A DNA stretch of 64,000 nucleotides from Armatimonadota bacterium (GCA_018268335.1 JAFDWT010000062.1:1-64000), one strand, 5' to 3'; shown: positions 35,398 through 43,536, counted from the stretch's first letter. Notes: generated from the letters alone by a model not told the origin. Made by a program: numbers and translations.

Positions 35398-37181
35398 TCG
35401 GACAGGTCTTTTCCGGCCGGTACGAGCTGGTGGAAGAGACCGATGTCGGTCCCGTCTATGAGACTTTCAAGGCCAAAGACAAGCTCTCGGGGAAGGAGTG
35501 CACTCTTCGCCTATTGAAGTCCGAAATCGCCCGCGAGCCGGGTTTCCTGCCCGAAGTCCGGGCTATTGTCGAAGAGGTCGCGGATGTGACCCATCCCAAC
35601 CTGGAGCAGCTTCAAGGCGTCCTCAGCGACCAAGGCCAGAGCTACATCCTCTCCGAATTTACGCCGGGCGCGAGTTTGGAGGACCGGATCAAGCGGCTGT
35701 CCAGCTTTTCCGTCCCTGTCGCCGTCGGCACAGTTGTCGAGGTCGCCGAAGCCGTTTCTGCCTTGCATGCAGCTGGCATCGTCCATGGCGACATTTCGGG
35801 CAAGACAGTGTTTGCGACGTCGGCTGATTCGATCAAGGTGTGTGTGCCTGGTCTTTGGCGGGCCTATGGCAACAGCGCGCGGGCGGCGGTGTCGGCATTG
35901 CGGTCCATGGCGCCGTACCTCGCCCCCGAGGTCACCGCAGGCGGCATGCCTGGTTTCCAGAGCGACATCTATGCGATGGGCGTTTTGTTGTGGCAGCTCT
36001 TGACGGGGCGTCTACCCTATCCAGGTGACACGCCAAGTGCCATCGCGGTCAAGCACGCGACTGCGCCCTATCCCAGCTTGCGGCAGGTGACGAGCTCGGT
36101 GCCGATGCCGTTGGACAAAATCGTCGAGAAGGCGATGGCCAAGGAGCCTGCGGCCCGGTACCGGTCGGTGGAGGATTTGCTGCGCGACCTGCGCCTCTTG
36201 GCCGAGGCCTTGCGCTTCGGCAAACCGCTGACATGGCCGTTGCAACCTGCCGACGCCGCTCACGTCGATAAAGTCGTCCCGGAGATGAACGTGGCCAACC
36301 CCAAACGCGAAAAGTCGACAGCCAAACGGAGCGACACCTCAGACGGCGTGCCAGGCTGGCTCCAGGGCATCGCCTATATCGCGGTGGGTATGGCCGTCCT
36401 GGTGATCGCGGCTTGGTTCTATTTCAACATCCACAAGCCGAAGCCGCTGCACACGCCGAACCTGGTCGGCAAGTCACAGCTGGAGGCGATGCAAGACTTG
36501 CAAAAGATGGGACTCAAGCTGCGCATCTTGCCCCGCAAGGAGGCGAGCGAGAAATATGGCGAAGGCGTGGTCGTCAGCCAGGCTCCCACGGCGGGTGAGG
36601 ACGTGCTCGAGCACAGCTATGTCGAGGCGGTGGTGAGCTCGGGAAGCAAGTTCGTCACGGTGCCGTCGCTCAAGGGCAAGACAGTCGAGGAGTGCAGGGA
36701 CTTGCTGAAGGCGATCAACCTGGACGTCTCGGACCAGATCGAGTTTGTCGCCAACAACGACTACCAGCGTGGCTTTGTCGTCAGCCAGGAGCCGGAAGCT
36801 GAAAAGAAGGTCACCCGGTTCAGCCGGGTCAAGCTGCGGGTCGCGAGCGGGGAGCACCAGGACGAATCGCCGACGTCTTCTGAGCGTTATACATTGACCG
36901 TCGCGGTCAAGAACGTGACAAGCCCGGTGCTAGTCCGCGTGGATTTGAGCGACGCCCGAGGCAACCGCACTGTCCACGAAGACACCCACAGCCCCGACGA
37001 CACGTTTAAGGTATCGCAGCGGGCCTACGGCGACGACGTGACCTTCAAGGTGTACTACGACAACGTGCTTGTGAAGACCGTCCGGCCGCCCAAACCCAAG
37101 GAGCGAGGCCCTAAACCAGAAGACACTGCCGGTGTCGCCGAAGACGCGCCGGCTCCAGCGGCGGACGGTGAGCAGCCTTGA
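35394..37181 (+). CDS. Membrane-anchored PASTA-domain protein with a degenerate Ser/Thr kinase domain
   Basis: The 595 aa have a kinase-like domain (residues about 7-270), one membrane helix (about 325-345, AYIAVGMAVLVIAAWFYF) and two extracytoplasmic PASTA domains (TPNLVGKSQLEAMQDLQKMG..; VPSLKGKTVEECRDLLKAIN..), then a beta-rich C-terminal domain. PASTA domains in active kinases (PknB, PrkC) sense muropeptides or lipid II. The catalytic residues are missing. The VAIK lysine is Arg39 (CTLRLLK), the HRDxKxxN loop is HGDISGKT (131-138), and the DFG motif reads VPG (151-153). The APE (YLAPEV) and the F-helix SDIYAMGVLLWQLL remain. It is therefore most likely a pseudokinase. It sits between aroB and rpe, overlapping by four bases at each end. 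Confidence 0.85.
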   Translation: MIGQVFSGRYELVEETDVGPVYETFKAKDKLSGKECTLRLLKSEIAREPGFLPEVRAIVEEVADVTHPNLEQLQGVLSDQGQSYILSEFTPGASLEDRIKRLSSFSVPVAVGTVVEVAEAVSALHAAGIVHGDISGKTVFATSADSIKVCVPGLWRAYGNSARAAVSALRSMAPYLAPEVTAGGMPGFQSDIYAMGVLLWQLLTGRLPYPGDTPSAIAVKHATAPYPSLRQVTSSVPMPLDKIVEKAMAKEPAARYRSVEDLLRDLRLLAEALRFGKPLTWPLQPADAAHVDKVVPEMNVANPKREKSTAKRSDTSDGVPGWLQGIAYIAVGMAVLVIAAWFYFNIHKPKPLHTPNLVGKSQLEAMQDLQKMGLKLRILPRKEASEKYGEGVVVSQAPTAGEDVLEHSYVEAVVSSGSKFVTVPSLKGKTVEECRDLLKAINLDVSDQIEFVANNDYQRGFVVSQEPEAEKKVTRFSRVKLRVASGEHQDESPTSSERYTLTVAVKNVTSPVLVRVDLSDARGNRTVHEDTHSPDDTFKVSQRAYGDDVTFKVYYDNVLVKTVRPPKPKERGPKPEDTAGVAEDAPAPAADGEQP

Positions 37182-37816
37182 AGCTCTGTCCCTCGATACT
37201 CAGTTGCGACCCGGCGGACTTTCGGAGCTCGGTCGTCAAAATGATGGAGGGTGGTGCGGATTGGATCCACCTGGACGTGATGGACGGGCAGTTTGTGCCG
37301 CCGATCACCTTTGGCGCCGACTTGGCTGCCTCGCTGGTCAAGCTGGGGCCGACGCCGATGGAGGCCCACCTGATGACGTTGACGCCGGACCGTCACTTCG
37401 AGGCGTTTGTCGCTGCGGGCTGCAAGCGGATCACCTTCCACCTAGAAGCCACGGCGCACGCCCATCGACTGGCCCAGTCATTACGGAGGTCAGGCGTCCA
37501 GGCCGGCGTGGCAGTGAACCCGGCGACACCGGCGTCTGCCTTGGCCAGCGTTGTGAGCGACGTTGACTTGGTCTTGGTCATGACGGTGAACCCTGGCTGG
37601 GGAGGCCAAGAGATGATCGCCAGTTGCGTCGACAAGGTGCGAGAAGTCCGCGCGATGGCTCCGCATGTCACGATCCAGGTCGATGGCGGGGTCGACCCGA
37701 CGACGATCCGCAGACTGTACGAGGCCGGGGCGACCGACTTCGTCGCTGGGAGCTTCGTCGTCAAGTCCGGCACGATCGCCGACAACTTGAGGGCCCTTCG
37801 AGACGCATGCGCCTAA
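37178..37816 (+). CDS. rpe: Ribulose-phosphate 3-epimerase
   Basis: Pentose phosphate enzyme interconverting ribulose-5-P and xylulose-5-P. 212 aa TIM barrel. Motifs: CPSILSCDPADF, HLDVMDGQFVP (metal His/Asp), EAHLM, VLVMTVNPGWGGQ and the phosphate site VDGGVDPTTI. TTG start overlapping the previous stop. The C-terminus overlaps the next small gene by ten bases. Confidence 0.95.
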   Translation: MKLCPSILSCDPADFRSSVVKMMEGGADWIHLDVMDGQFVPPITFGADLAASLVKLGPTPMEAHLMTLTPDRHFEAFVAAGCKRITFHLEATAHAHRLAQSLRRSGVQAGVAVNPATPASALASVVSDVDLVLVMTVNPGWGGQEMIASCVDKVREVRAMAPHVTIQVDGGVDPTTIRRLYEAGATDFVAGSFVVKSGTIADNLRALRDACA

Positions 37817-38097
37817 AGGTCACGACCACTGCACTGCTGATCACTGGCTTGCTGTTCTTGCTAGCATGGCCGCTGGTCGCTGGGCACAGGCCGCCGCCGC
37901 ACACTCTGGCCCTGAAGACGTGGGGCGTCCGCTTTGCCACCTATGTCATGCTGACAGTCCTCGTGTGGGTTGGAGTCGCCTTCAGCGCCCTGTTCACCGT
38001 GCGACAAGTCCGACGGGACTTGCAGAAGGAGCGGACGGAAAACCTGCGGGTTTTGCTCGAAGCGACTTCTGCCGACCACGTCAAGAAGGTGGAATGA
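37807..38097 (+). CDS. Small membrane protein between rpe and ribD
   Basis: 96 aa with two hydrophobic segments (LLITGLLFLLAWPLVA and FATYVMLTVLVWVGVAFSALF), then a charged helix (RQVRRDLQKERTENLRVLLEAT). Overlaps rpe by 10 bases and ribD by 4. No family recognised. Its conserved operon position suggests a real gene. Confidence 0.75.
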   Translation: MRLKVTTTALLITGLLFLLAWPLVAGHRPPPHTLALKTWGVRFATYVMLTVLVWVGVAFSALFTVRQVRRDLQKERTENLRVLLEATSADHVKKVE

Positions 38098-39125
38098 CGG
38101 CCGACGAATCGTACATGTCTAGGGCGGTGGAGCTAGCGACCAACGGCTGGCCCGCTCCCAACCCCCGTGTCGGCTGCGTCGTCGTGGCTGGCGGGGGGAT
38201 CGTGGGTGAGGGTTTCCACGACCATGCAGGCGGGCCGCATGCGGAAGTGGTGGCTCTTCAACAAGCAGGCGCACGAGCGCGAGGGGCAACGGTGTATGTG
38301 ACTCTGGAGCCCTGCGCCCACCAGGGCCGTACACCACCGTGCACGATGGCTTTGATCGAAGCGGGCGTCAAGCGGGTGGTTGTGGCCGTCAACGATCCGA
38401 ACCCGCTGGCCGCTGGAGGTTGCGACGCCCTGCGGCAGGCAGGGATCGAGGTCGTAAGTGGCGTTCTGGCCTTGGAGGCTGAAAAGGGCAACGAGCGGTT
38501 TCTGACCGCGATGCGGCGTGGACGACCGTGGGTGGTCGTCAAGGCGGCGGTGACCTTGGATGGCTGCACGGCCTGGCCCGACGGGCGCAGCAAGTGGATC
38601 ACCTCGGACGCGGCACGCCTGGTCGGGCACAGGCTGCGGGCTGAGTGTGGCGCAGTTTGTGTTGGTTGGCGGACCGTGCACACGGACAATCCGTCTTTGA
38701 CTGCGCGGATACCAGGAGTGGTCAACCAGCCATTGCGTGTCGTAGTGGACCCGCATTCGCGTTTGACGGGTCGCGAGCACGTGTTTAGTCAAGAAGGTTC
38801 GGCTTGGTGGTGCGTCGAAGAGACCACGCAGCCGGGCCAGACTTTGCTGGACCCATACGGACTCGACGCCTTGATGGAGCGGATGTTCGAGCGCGGCCAG
38901 ACGGGGCTGCTGGTCGAGGGCGGCGGCCAGACGATCCGGACCTTCGTCGAGTCGGGTTGCATCGACCGGCTGGAGCTGTTTGTCGCCCCCAAGATCTTTG
39001 GTGCCGGCGTGCCATGGATGCCGCCGACTGTGCCGCTGGACGGCTGGACGGAGCGATTGGTGTTGGAGGCAGCGACTCCGGTGGGGCCGGACGTGCATCT
39101 TTCGTACCGGGTCTTGGGAGCGTAG
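38094..39125 (+). CDS. ribD: Bifunctional riboflavin biosynthesis deaminase/reductase RibD
   Basis: Two consecutive steps of riboflavin synthesis: zinc-dependent pyrimidine deaminase, then NADPH reductase. 343 aa. Deaminase zinc motifs GGPHAEVVAL and TLEPCAHQGRTPPC. The reductase part has VVVKAAVTLDGCTAWPDGRSKWIT and LLVEGGGQTIRTFVESG. The start overlaps the previous stop (ATGA); a much longer frame from 37866 runs across the small membrane gene and was rejected. Last gene of the operon. No other rib gene is nearby. Confidence 0.95.
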   Translation: MTADESYMSRAVELATNGWPAPNPRVGCVVVAGGGIVGEGFHDHAGGPHAEVVALQQAGARARGATVYVTLEPCAHQGRTPPCTMALIEAGVKRVVVAVNDPNPLAAGGCDALRQAGIEVVSGVLALEAEKGNERFLTAMRRGRPWVVVKAAVTLDGCTAWPDGRSKWITSDAARLVGHRLRAECGAVCVGWRTVHTDNPSLTARIPGVVNQPLRVVVDPHSRLTGREHVFSQEGSAWWCVEETTQPGQTLLDPYGLDALMERMFERGQTGLLVEGGGQTIRTFVESGCIDRLELFVAPKIFGAGVPWMPPTVPLDGWTERLVLEAATPVGPDVHLSYRVLGA

Positions 39126-39140
39126 AGCTTGTGGGGCCAC

Positions 39141-39176
39141 GGGTGGCACTGGATAGAGCGAAGCGGTCCCAGTGCT
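39141..39176 (-). repeat. Palindromic repeat A, copy 1 (inverted)
   Basis: Reverse complement of the consensus GGAGCACTGGAACCGCTTCG then CTCTATCCAGTGCCACCC. Terminal stem CACTGG/CCAGTG around an inner GCGAAGC turn. It lies just after ribD. Confidence 0.8.
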
Positions 39177-39236
39177 GGTGTGCAGGGCGTTTGGCTGATC
39201 CGACCCTTTCGGGGTCGAGGCGTTGCGGCGGTCTCA

Positions 39237-39292
39237 CCCCGGGTCGCCTTGTCCACCTGAGCTGAAGTTACGGTGAACAAGACGACCCGGGG
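39237..39292. repeat. Long inverted repeat (21-bp arms)
   Basis: Left arm 39237-39257 (CCCCGGGTCGCCTTGTCCACC) and right arm 39272-39292, matching at 19 of 21 positions, with a 14-base loop. Both mismatches become G-U pairs if the minus strand is transcribed, which suggests an RNA structure downstream of pdxT rather than a DNA site. Confidence 0.65.
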
Positions 39293-39528
39293 CTACCTGA
39301 TGTGACCCCTACCGGGGTCGGGAATTGTGGGTCTCTTGTCACCACAGTGCATGTTGGTCGAAAGTTGGCTCGACGACTAAGGCTTGCATTGATGTCAGGG
39401 ACATTGGATGCCTTCGTGTGCTGGTACCCAATCTGGGACTTTTTTTCAGGATTCGGAACACGCATCTTGGGGTCGTCGTCATACCTGGCAACAGCAGAGA
39501 GTTTTCTTCCTCCCCCAAAAACCAAACA

Positions 39529-39567
39529 GCCCCGTCTCATCGCCCTCTGAGCGGGGCCCCTTTTTTT
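39529..39567 (+). terminator. Rho-independent terminator
   Basis: GCCCCG ... CGGGGC stem extended by CTC/GAG, ending in CCCC and seven T residues. It faces the plus strand and ends 2 bases before the pdxT stop. It may terminate the ribD operon or an unannotated short RNA from the preceding 300 bases. Confidence 0.75.
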
Positions 39568-39568
39568 G

Positions 39569-40150
39569 TCAGAGGCCTAAAAACCACCGGTGGAGGCTCG
39601 TGTCGTCGGTGAGCTCGGGGTGGAACGAGGTGCCGACGAGGTTGCCCTGACGGACGGCGACGACCTTGCCCTCGTACTCGGAAAGGACTTCCACAGCAGG
39701 GCCTGACTCCACCACGATGGGGGCGCGGATGAAGACGCCGGTGACGGTCTCGTCGAGCGGTTTGAAGGGGACGTCGACTTCGAAGCTGTGGACTTGGGCT
39801 CCGAAGGCGTTGCGGCGGACTGTGACGTCGAGCACGCCAAGGCTGTATTGCTTGCGGTCTTCGACGCGGGCGGCCATCATGATCATGCCCATGCAGGTGC
39901 CCCACATCGGCTTGCCCTCTTGGGCAAACTCGATGAGGGCCGGGCCCAGGCCGAATCGTTGGAGGAGCAGGCCGACGGTGGTACTTTCGCCGCCTGGCAG
40001 CACCAGTCGGTCGACTCCGGCAAGGTGCTCCGTGGTCTTGACCAATCGGAGTCGGTCGTCGGGGACGCCACATCGGCGGAAGGCGACGAGGTGCTTCTCA
40101 AAGTCGCCCTGGACCGCCAACACGCCGACGACATCTGCCACGGGGGCCAT
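39569..40150 (-). CDS. pdxT: Pyridoxal 5'-phosphate synthase glutaminase subunit
   Basis: Supplies ammonia from glutamine to PdxS for PLP synthesis. 193 aa. Oxyanion region LPGGESTTVG, nucleophile GTCMGMIMMA, and catalytic His-Glu in GTSFHPELTDD. The start MAPVADVVGVLAVQGDFEKH fits the family; the frame could extend to 40198 with a basic tail. The partner pdxS is not in the window. Divergent from the arginase-family gene. Confidence 0.93.
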   Translation of the reverse strand: MAPVADVVGVLAVQGDFEKHLVAFRRCGVPDDRLRLVKTTEHLAGVDRLVLPGGESTTVGLLLQRFGLGPALIEFAQEGKPMWGTCMGMIMMAARVEDRKQYSLGVLDVTVRRNAFGAQVHSFEVDVPFKPLDETVTGVFIRAPIVVESGPAVEVLSEYEGKVVAVRQGNLVGTSFHPELTDDTSLHRWFLGL

Positions 40151-40212
40151 TCTACGGCTGGCACGGCGAGCCTGAAGGGGACCAGCAGGCTCGGGCAAGT
40201 AGAATAGCCAGA

Positions 40213-41193
40213 ATGATCGACCTTATCGGCGCGCCGTACGACCTGTCGGGCCCGATGCTGGGCAGCCGGATCGGCCCTTGGGCCATGAGGTTGCTCGGCT
40301 TTGCCCAAGCTCTGCGCGACCTCGGCCTGACGGTCAACGACTTGGGCGACGCGTTTCCCCTCTCGAACGAAGTCCCCTCGCGGCTAGCTAAGCGCTATGC
40401 CGAAGGGATTAGTGCTTGTAAGGCCCTGCGAAAGTCGGTTTCGACCAGTCTGAAGAAGGGCAACTTGCCGGTTGTGATGGGAGGCGACCACAGTTTGGCG
40501 ATGGGGACGGTCGCAGGGGCCCTTGATGTGTACGGCGACGATCTGGCCGTGGTCTGGATTGACGCCCACATGGATTTGAACACGCCCGACACGACGCCCT
40601 CGGGCAACATGCACGGCATGCCTTTGGCCGCTCTGGCGCTCTTGGAGCCCGGGATGCACTACGGCCGCGCCGAGAAGTGGTCGAACGCCCTCACAGAGGC
40701 CTGGAGCGAGATTCTCGCCGACGTCGTGCCGCGTCCGGGCTTGCGCAAGAGCAATGTGGCGTGGATCGGCCTGCGCGACGTCGACGAGGGCGAAGTGCGC
40801 AACCAGGAGGGGATGCCGGGATCGCTGGTCTTGACCATGCAGGACATCGACCGTTTGACGGCTCCCGGTGCGATCAAGGCCTTGGCCGATTGGACCGCCA
40901 GCACTGGGGCGAAGAAACTGTGGATCAGCTTCGACGTCGATGCTCTGGACCCCATTTTTGCCCCTGGCACGGGCACTGCCGTCCGCGGCGGGTTGACGTA
41001 TCGCGAGGGTCACCTGCTCGCCGAGACGCTGCATGAGATGGGATTCGGCGAGAACGCGCCGTTCCAGATCGTCGGCGTCGACCTGGTCGAGGTCAACCCG
41101 CTCCACGACAACAAGGGCGAGACGGCGCGGGTGGCGATCGAGTGGGCCAGCAGCCTGTTCGGCAAGACGATCATGCACACCAAGGCGGTATGA
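40213..41193 (+). CDS. Arginase/agmatinase-family ureohydrolase (likely arginase)
   Basis: Manganese-dependent hydrolase producing urea, with arginine the likely substrate. 326 aa. Metal motifs: GGDHSLAMG, WIDAHMDLNTP and SFDVDALDPIFAPGTGT, plus a GVDLVEVNP end. The NTPDTTPSGNMHGMPLA loop is typical of arginases (RocF) rather than agmatinases. A -10-like TAGAAT ends 8 bases before the ATG, so a leaderless message is possible. Overlaps kdsD by ATGA. Confidence 0.88.
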   Translation: MIDLIGAPYDLSGPMLGSRIGPWAMRLLGFAQALRDLGLTVNDLGDAFPLSNEVPSRLAKRYAEGISACKALRKSVSTSLKKGNLPVVMGGDHSLAMGTVAGALDVYGDDLAVVWIDAHMDLNTPDTTPSGNMHGMPLAALALLEPGMHYGRAEKWSNALTEAWSEILADVVPRPGLRKSNVAWIGLRDVDEGEVRNQEGMPGSLVLTMQDIDRLTAPGAIKALADWTASTGAKKLWISFDVDALDPIFAPGTGTAVRGGLTYREGHLLAETLHEMGFGENAPFQIVGVDLVEVNPLHDNKGETARVAIEWASSLFGKTIMHTKAV

Positions 41194-42158
41194 GCGCGGC
41201 TGACGCAGTTCGGCGGGTGTTGCTGGCAGAAGCGGAGGCGCTTCAAGCAGTCGCTGGGCGTCTGGACTCGGCTTTTGATGCCGTGGTCCAATTGATCATG
41301 GACTGCCGGGGGCGGGTCATCACCTGCGGCGTCGGCAAGAGCGGCCACATCGCGGCTAAGGCTGCGGCGACGTTTGCCTCGACGGGGACGCCGTCGTTCT
41401 TTCTGCATGCCGCCGAAGCGGTCCATGGCGACTTGGGGATGGTGCGTGAAGCCGACGTGGTCTTGGTCTACACCTACAGCGGCGAGACAGACGAGGTCGT
41501 GCGGCTGTTTCCGTCGTTCAAGTCGATCGGGGCGCAGACGGTGGCAATGACGGGGCGGGCGTCGAGCAGTACGGCTCGCCTTGCCGACCTGGCGCTGGAC
41601 CTGTCGGTGGCCAAGGAGGCCTGTCCCAACAATTTGGCTCCGACGACTTCGACGACCGTGATGTTGGCGGTGAGCGACGCCTTGGCCGTGGCCGTCATGG
41701 AGGCGCGAGGCTTCGGGGCGGCGGATTTTGCCCGGTTCCACCCGGCTGGTGCGTTGGGGCGGCGGCTGACGCTCACGGTGGCCGATGTCATGCGGGTCGG
41801 AGACGAATTGCCGTTGGTGCCGCCCTCGATGCCGCTCATGGACTGTTTGCAGGCCATCGGGCGGGCCGGGGCGGGCGGCGTCGTGGTTGTCGAGGAGTCA
41901 GGAGCGACGTATGGCTACATGTCGGACGGCGACTTGCGTCGCTGGCTCATGGAGCACGGCGGCCGGCTGGACGGTACGGCAGGCGAGGCCTGCGTGCGCA
42001 ACGTGGGCACCTGCGAGCCGGGGATTCTGGCCTTTGAGGCCCTGGAGGCGTTCCAGAACTACCCGAAGAAGATCGGTGAAATGCCGGTCGTCGACGCTGG
42101 GGGGCGGGTGGTGGGATTGTTGATGCTGAAGGACTTGTTGCGGGCTGGCTTGGTTTAG
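41190..42158 (+). CDS. kdsD: D-arabinose-5-phosphate isomerase (KpsF/GutQ/KdsD family)
   Basis: Converts ribulose-5-P to arabinose-5-P, the first step toward KDO of LPS. 322 aa: SIS domain (VITCGVGKSGHIAAKAAATFASTGTPSFFLH, SGETDEV, ALAVAVMEARGF) and two CBS domains (VADVMRVGDELPLV..; C-terminal GEMPVVDAGGRVVGLLMLKDLLRAG). Evidence that the organism makes KDO-containing outer-membrane glycolipid. The start MSAADAVRR overlaps the previous stop. Confidence 0.92.
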   Translation: MSAADAVRRVLLAEAEALQAVAGRLDSAFDAVVQLIMDCRGRVITCGVGKSGHIAAKAAATFASTGTPSFFLHAAEAVHGDLGMVREADVVLVYTYSGETDEVVRLFPSFKSIGAQTVAMTGRASSSTARLADLALDLSVAKEACPNNLAPTTSTTVMLAVSDALAVAVMEARGFGAADFARFHPAGALGRRLTLTVADVMRVGDELPLVPPSMPLMDCLQAIGRAGAGGVVVVEESGATYGYMSDGDLRRWLMEHGGRLDGTAGEACVRNVGTCEPGILAFEALEAFQNYPKKIGEMPVVDAGGRVVGLLMLKDLLRAGLV

Positions 42159-42176
42159 CTCAAGCCTGTAAGAGAG

Positions 42177-42632
42177 CTAGAACCTAACTCGTTCAGGCAA
42201 GTGGCCGTTTTGCGCCTTGACCTGGCCCGCCAGGCGGCGGAAGACAGTCCAATAGGGGCCGGACTTGTCGAGGTCAGTCCAGAGGTGCTCGGAGCCGTCG
42301 GCGAGGCGGACGTAGTGGCCGAACATGTAGTAGGCGACTTCGGCTCTGATGAGGCGAGAATCGACCATGAGGCCGATCTCTTCGAGGAAGCCGATGAAGT
42401 TGCGGCGCTCCTGGACCGAGCGCTGGCCCAGGGCAGGGTCTTCGGCCACGATCTGGTCGAGGATTTCCTTGTAGGCCGGGGTTTCCAGGAACCGGCGGCG
42501 CATCTCGATGAAGTGGGCGGCCCGGATCTCGCGGGTGCGGCGCCAGTACTCGGCGATACCGCCGAGGAAGCCGACAAACGCCATGACGCCGGCGATGACG
42601 ATGCTCACGTCCTTGACGGTGCTGAGATCCAT
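42177..42632 (-). CDS. Hypothetical membrane-anchored protein
   Basis: 151 aa. One N-terminal hydrophobic helix (VSIVIAGVMAFVGFLGGIAEYW), then a mainly helical soluble part (RRTREIRAAHFIEMRRRFLETPAYKEIL; FIGFLEEIGLMVDSRLIRAEVAYYMFG). The layout resembles DUF4760-type proteins, but I am not certain. Start at 42632 was chosen because the longer frame from 42698 begins inside the rpmA terminator. Convergent with kdsD. Confidence 0.7.
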   Translation of the reverse strand: MDLSTVKDVSIVIAGVMAFVGFLGGIAEYWRRTREIRAAHFIEMRRRFLETPAYKEILDQIVAEDPALGQRSVQERRNFIGFLEEIGLMVDSRLIRAEVAYYMFGHYVRLADGSEHLWTDLDKSGPYWTVFRRLAGQVKAQNGHLPERVRF

Positions 42633-42654
42633 GCAGGCGATGATGACGGGCGGG

Positions 42655-42690
42655 AATAAAAGAGCCCCGGACCCTGCGGGTCCGAGGCTC
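42655..42690 (-). terminator. Intrinsic terminator of rplU-rpmA
   Basis: Read on the minus strand: GAGCC-T-CGGACCC, GCA loop, GGGTCCG-G-GGCTC, then TTTTATT. A 12-bp stem with one bulge pair. It lies about 55 bases beyond the rpmA stop. Confidence 0.85.
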
Positions 42691-42691
42691 C

Positions 42692-42729
42692 GGAGCACTG
42701 GAAACGCTGCGCTCTATCCAGTGCCACCC
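42692..42729 (+). repeat. Palindromic repeat A, copy 2
   Basis: GGAGCACTGGAAACGCTGCG then CTCTATCCAGTGCCACCC. It lies between the rpmA stop and its terminator, so it would be transcribed in the 3' untranslated part of the rplU-rpmA message. Confidence 0.8.
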
Positions 42730-42745
42730 GATGTGGGTGTCGGGC

Positions 42746-43003
42746 TCAGGTTTGGTCGGCGTAGACCGCGATGCGGCGGCGGTCCTTGGGGCCTTCGAAC
42801 TTGACCTGGCCGTCGATAAGGGCGAACAGGGTGTGGTCGTTGCCGATGCCGACGCCGGGGCCGGGATAGAACTTGGTGCCGCGCTGGCGGACCAAGATCA
42901 TGCCGGGCTTGACGACCTGGCCGCCAAAGCGCTTGACGCCGAGCCGCTGCGAGTTGGAGTCGCGGCCGTTACGGGTGGAGCCTTGTCCTTTTTTATGTGC
43001 CAT
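42746..43003 (-). CDS. rpmA: 50S ribosomal protein L27
   Basis: 85 aa. [20 protein letters not shown], then [27 protein letters not shown], the classic L27 pattern. The N-terminal tail reaches the peptidyl transferase centre. No Firmicutes-type cleavable extension. Four bases after rplU. Confidence 0.97.
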   Translation of the reverse strand: MAHKKGQGSTRNGRDSNSQRLGVKRFGGQVVKPGMILVRQRGTKFYPGPGVGIGNDHTLFALIDGQVKFEGPKDRRRIAVYADQT

Positions 43004-43007
43004 AAGC

Positions 43008-43325
43008 TTATTTGCCTCCGACGACTTCGGTCACCAGAAGGTGGGTCTGCGGCTGGCGGTGTCCCCAGCGCTTGCGCTCGTTCTTCTTGGGCTTGTAGTT
43101 AAAAGCGTTGATCTTCTTGGCTTTGCCCTGCCGCACGATCTGAGTCTTGACGCTGGCACCCTTCACGAAGGGGCTTCCCAACTTGACCGATCCATCGGCG
43201 ACGACCATGACGACTTCGCCAAGCTCGACGGGCGTTCCCGGCTCGCCGTCGATTTTCTCGACGATCAGGAGGTCGTTTTTCTCAGCTCGGTACTGCTTTC
43301 CACCGGTCTTGACTATCGCATACAT
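43008..43325 (-). CDS. rplU: 50S ribosomal protein L21
   Basis: 105 aa. [20 protein letters not shown] at the N-terminus, and the C-terminal [19 protein letters not shown] contains the RNA-binding signature. A strong AAGGAGG site lies 8 bases before ATG 43325, which decides this start over the long extension to 43511. Forms an operon with rpmA. Confidence 0.97.
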   Translation of the reverse strand: MYAIVKTGGKQYRAEKNDLLIVEKIDGEPGTPVELGEVVMVVADGSVKLGSPFVKGASVKTQIVRQGKAKKINAFNYKPKKNERKRWGHRQPQTHLLVTEVVGGK

Positions 43326-43421
43326 TGTTCTGACCTCCTTATCGGGGGGACCGCTGAGCGGGACGCGGGCCGTTTGCGGGCCTCCGGGCGTGATCGCCCG
43401 TCCCTGCTTTCGCAGGCGCAT
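43326..43421 (-). promoter_or_regulatory. Structured 5' leader of rplU (possible L21 leader)
   Basis: About 95 bases between the probable promoter and the ribosome site contain several G/C hairpins, including GGGCG/CGCCC (about 43387-43400) and CCTGCGAAAGCAGG (about 43402-43416). L21 operons in several phyla carry autoregulatory leaders. Similarity to a known class was not tested. Confidence 0.4.
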
Positions 43422-43451
43422 AGTATGGCATCGGTTGGCTGCCTCACGCAA
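43422..43451 (-). promoter_or_regulatory. Probable rplU promoter
   Basis: Minus strand: TTGCGT (43451-43446), 18-base spacer, CATACT (43427-43422). Reasonable but not perfect match to a housekeeping promoter, about 100 bases before rplU. Confidence 0.4.
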
Positions 43452-43478
43452 CAGAGGGTGGGGGACCGCTAGGCCCCC

Positions 43479-43513
43479 GGAGCACTGGCGCTTCGCTCGA
43501 TCCAGTGCCACCC
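43479..43513 (+). repeat. Palindromic repeat A, copy 3
   Basis: GGAGCACTGGCGCTTCGCTC then GATCCAGTGCCACCC. Slightly shorter centre than the other copies. Followed after 23 bases by repeat B. Confidence 0.8.
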
Positions 43514-43536
43514 GGGGCTGTTGCCGTACGGGTTCG

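Larger units (their letters stand above)
39126..39568. other. Gene-free region between ribD and pdxT
   Basis: Contains one inverted copy of repeat A, a small hairpin (CGACCC/GGGTCG near 39200), a long imperfect hairpin (39237-39292), a second short hairpin (GACCCC/GGGGTC near 39305-39320) and a rho-independent terminator (39529-39567). Several overlapping short frames exist, but none has a ribosome site or recognisable product. Confidence 0.6.

Noticed and set aside
37866-38093. N-terminal extension of RibD
   Set aside because: Overlaps the small membrane protein gene almost completely; RibD homology begins just after ATG 38094.
39302-39612. Short overlapping ORFs in two frames
   Set aside because: No ribosome site, no motif, and both run through a rho-independent terminator.
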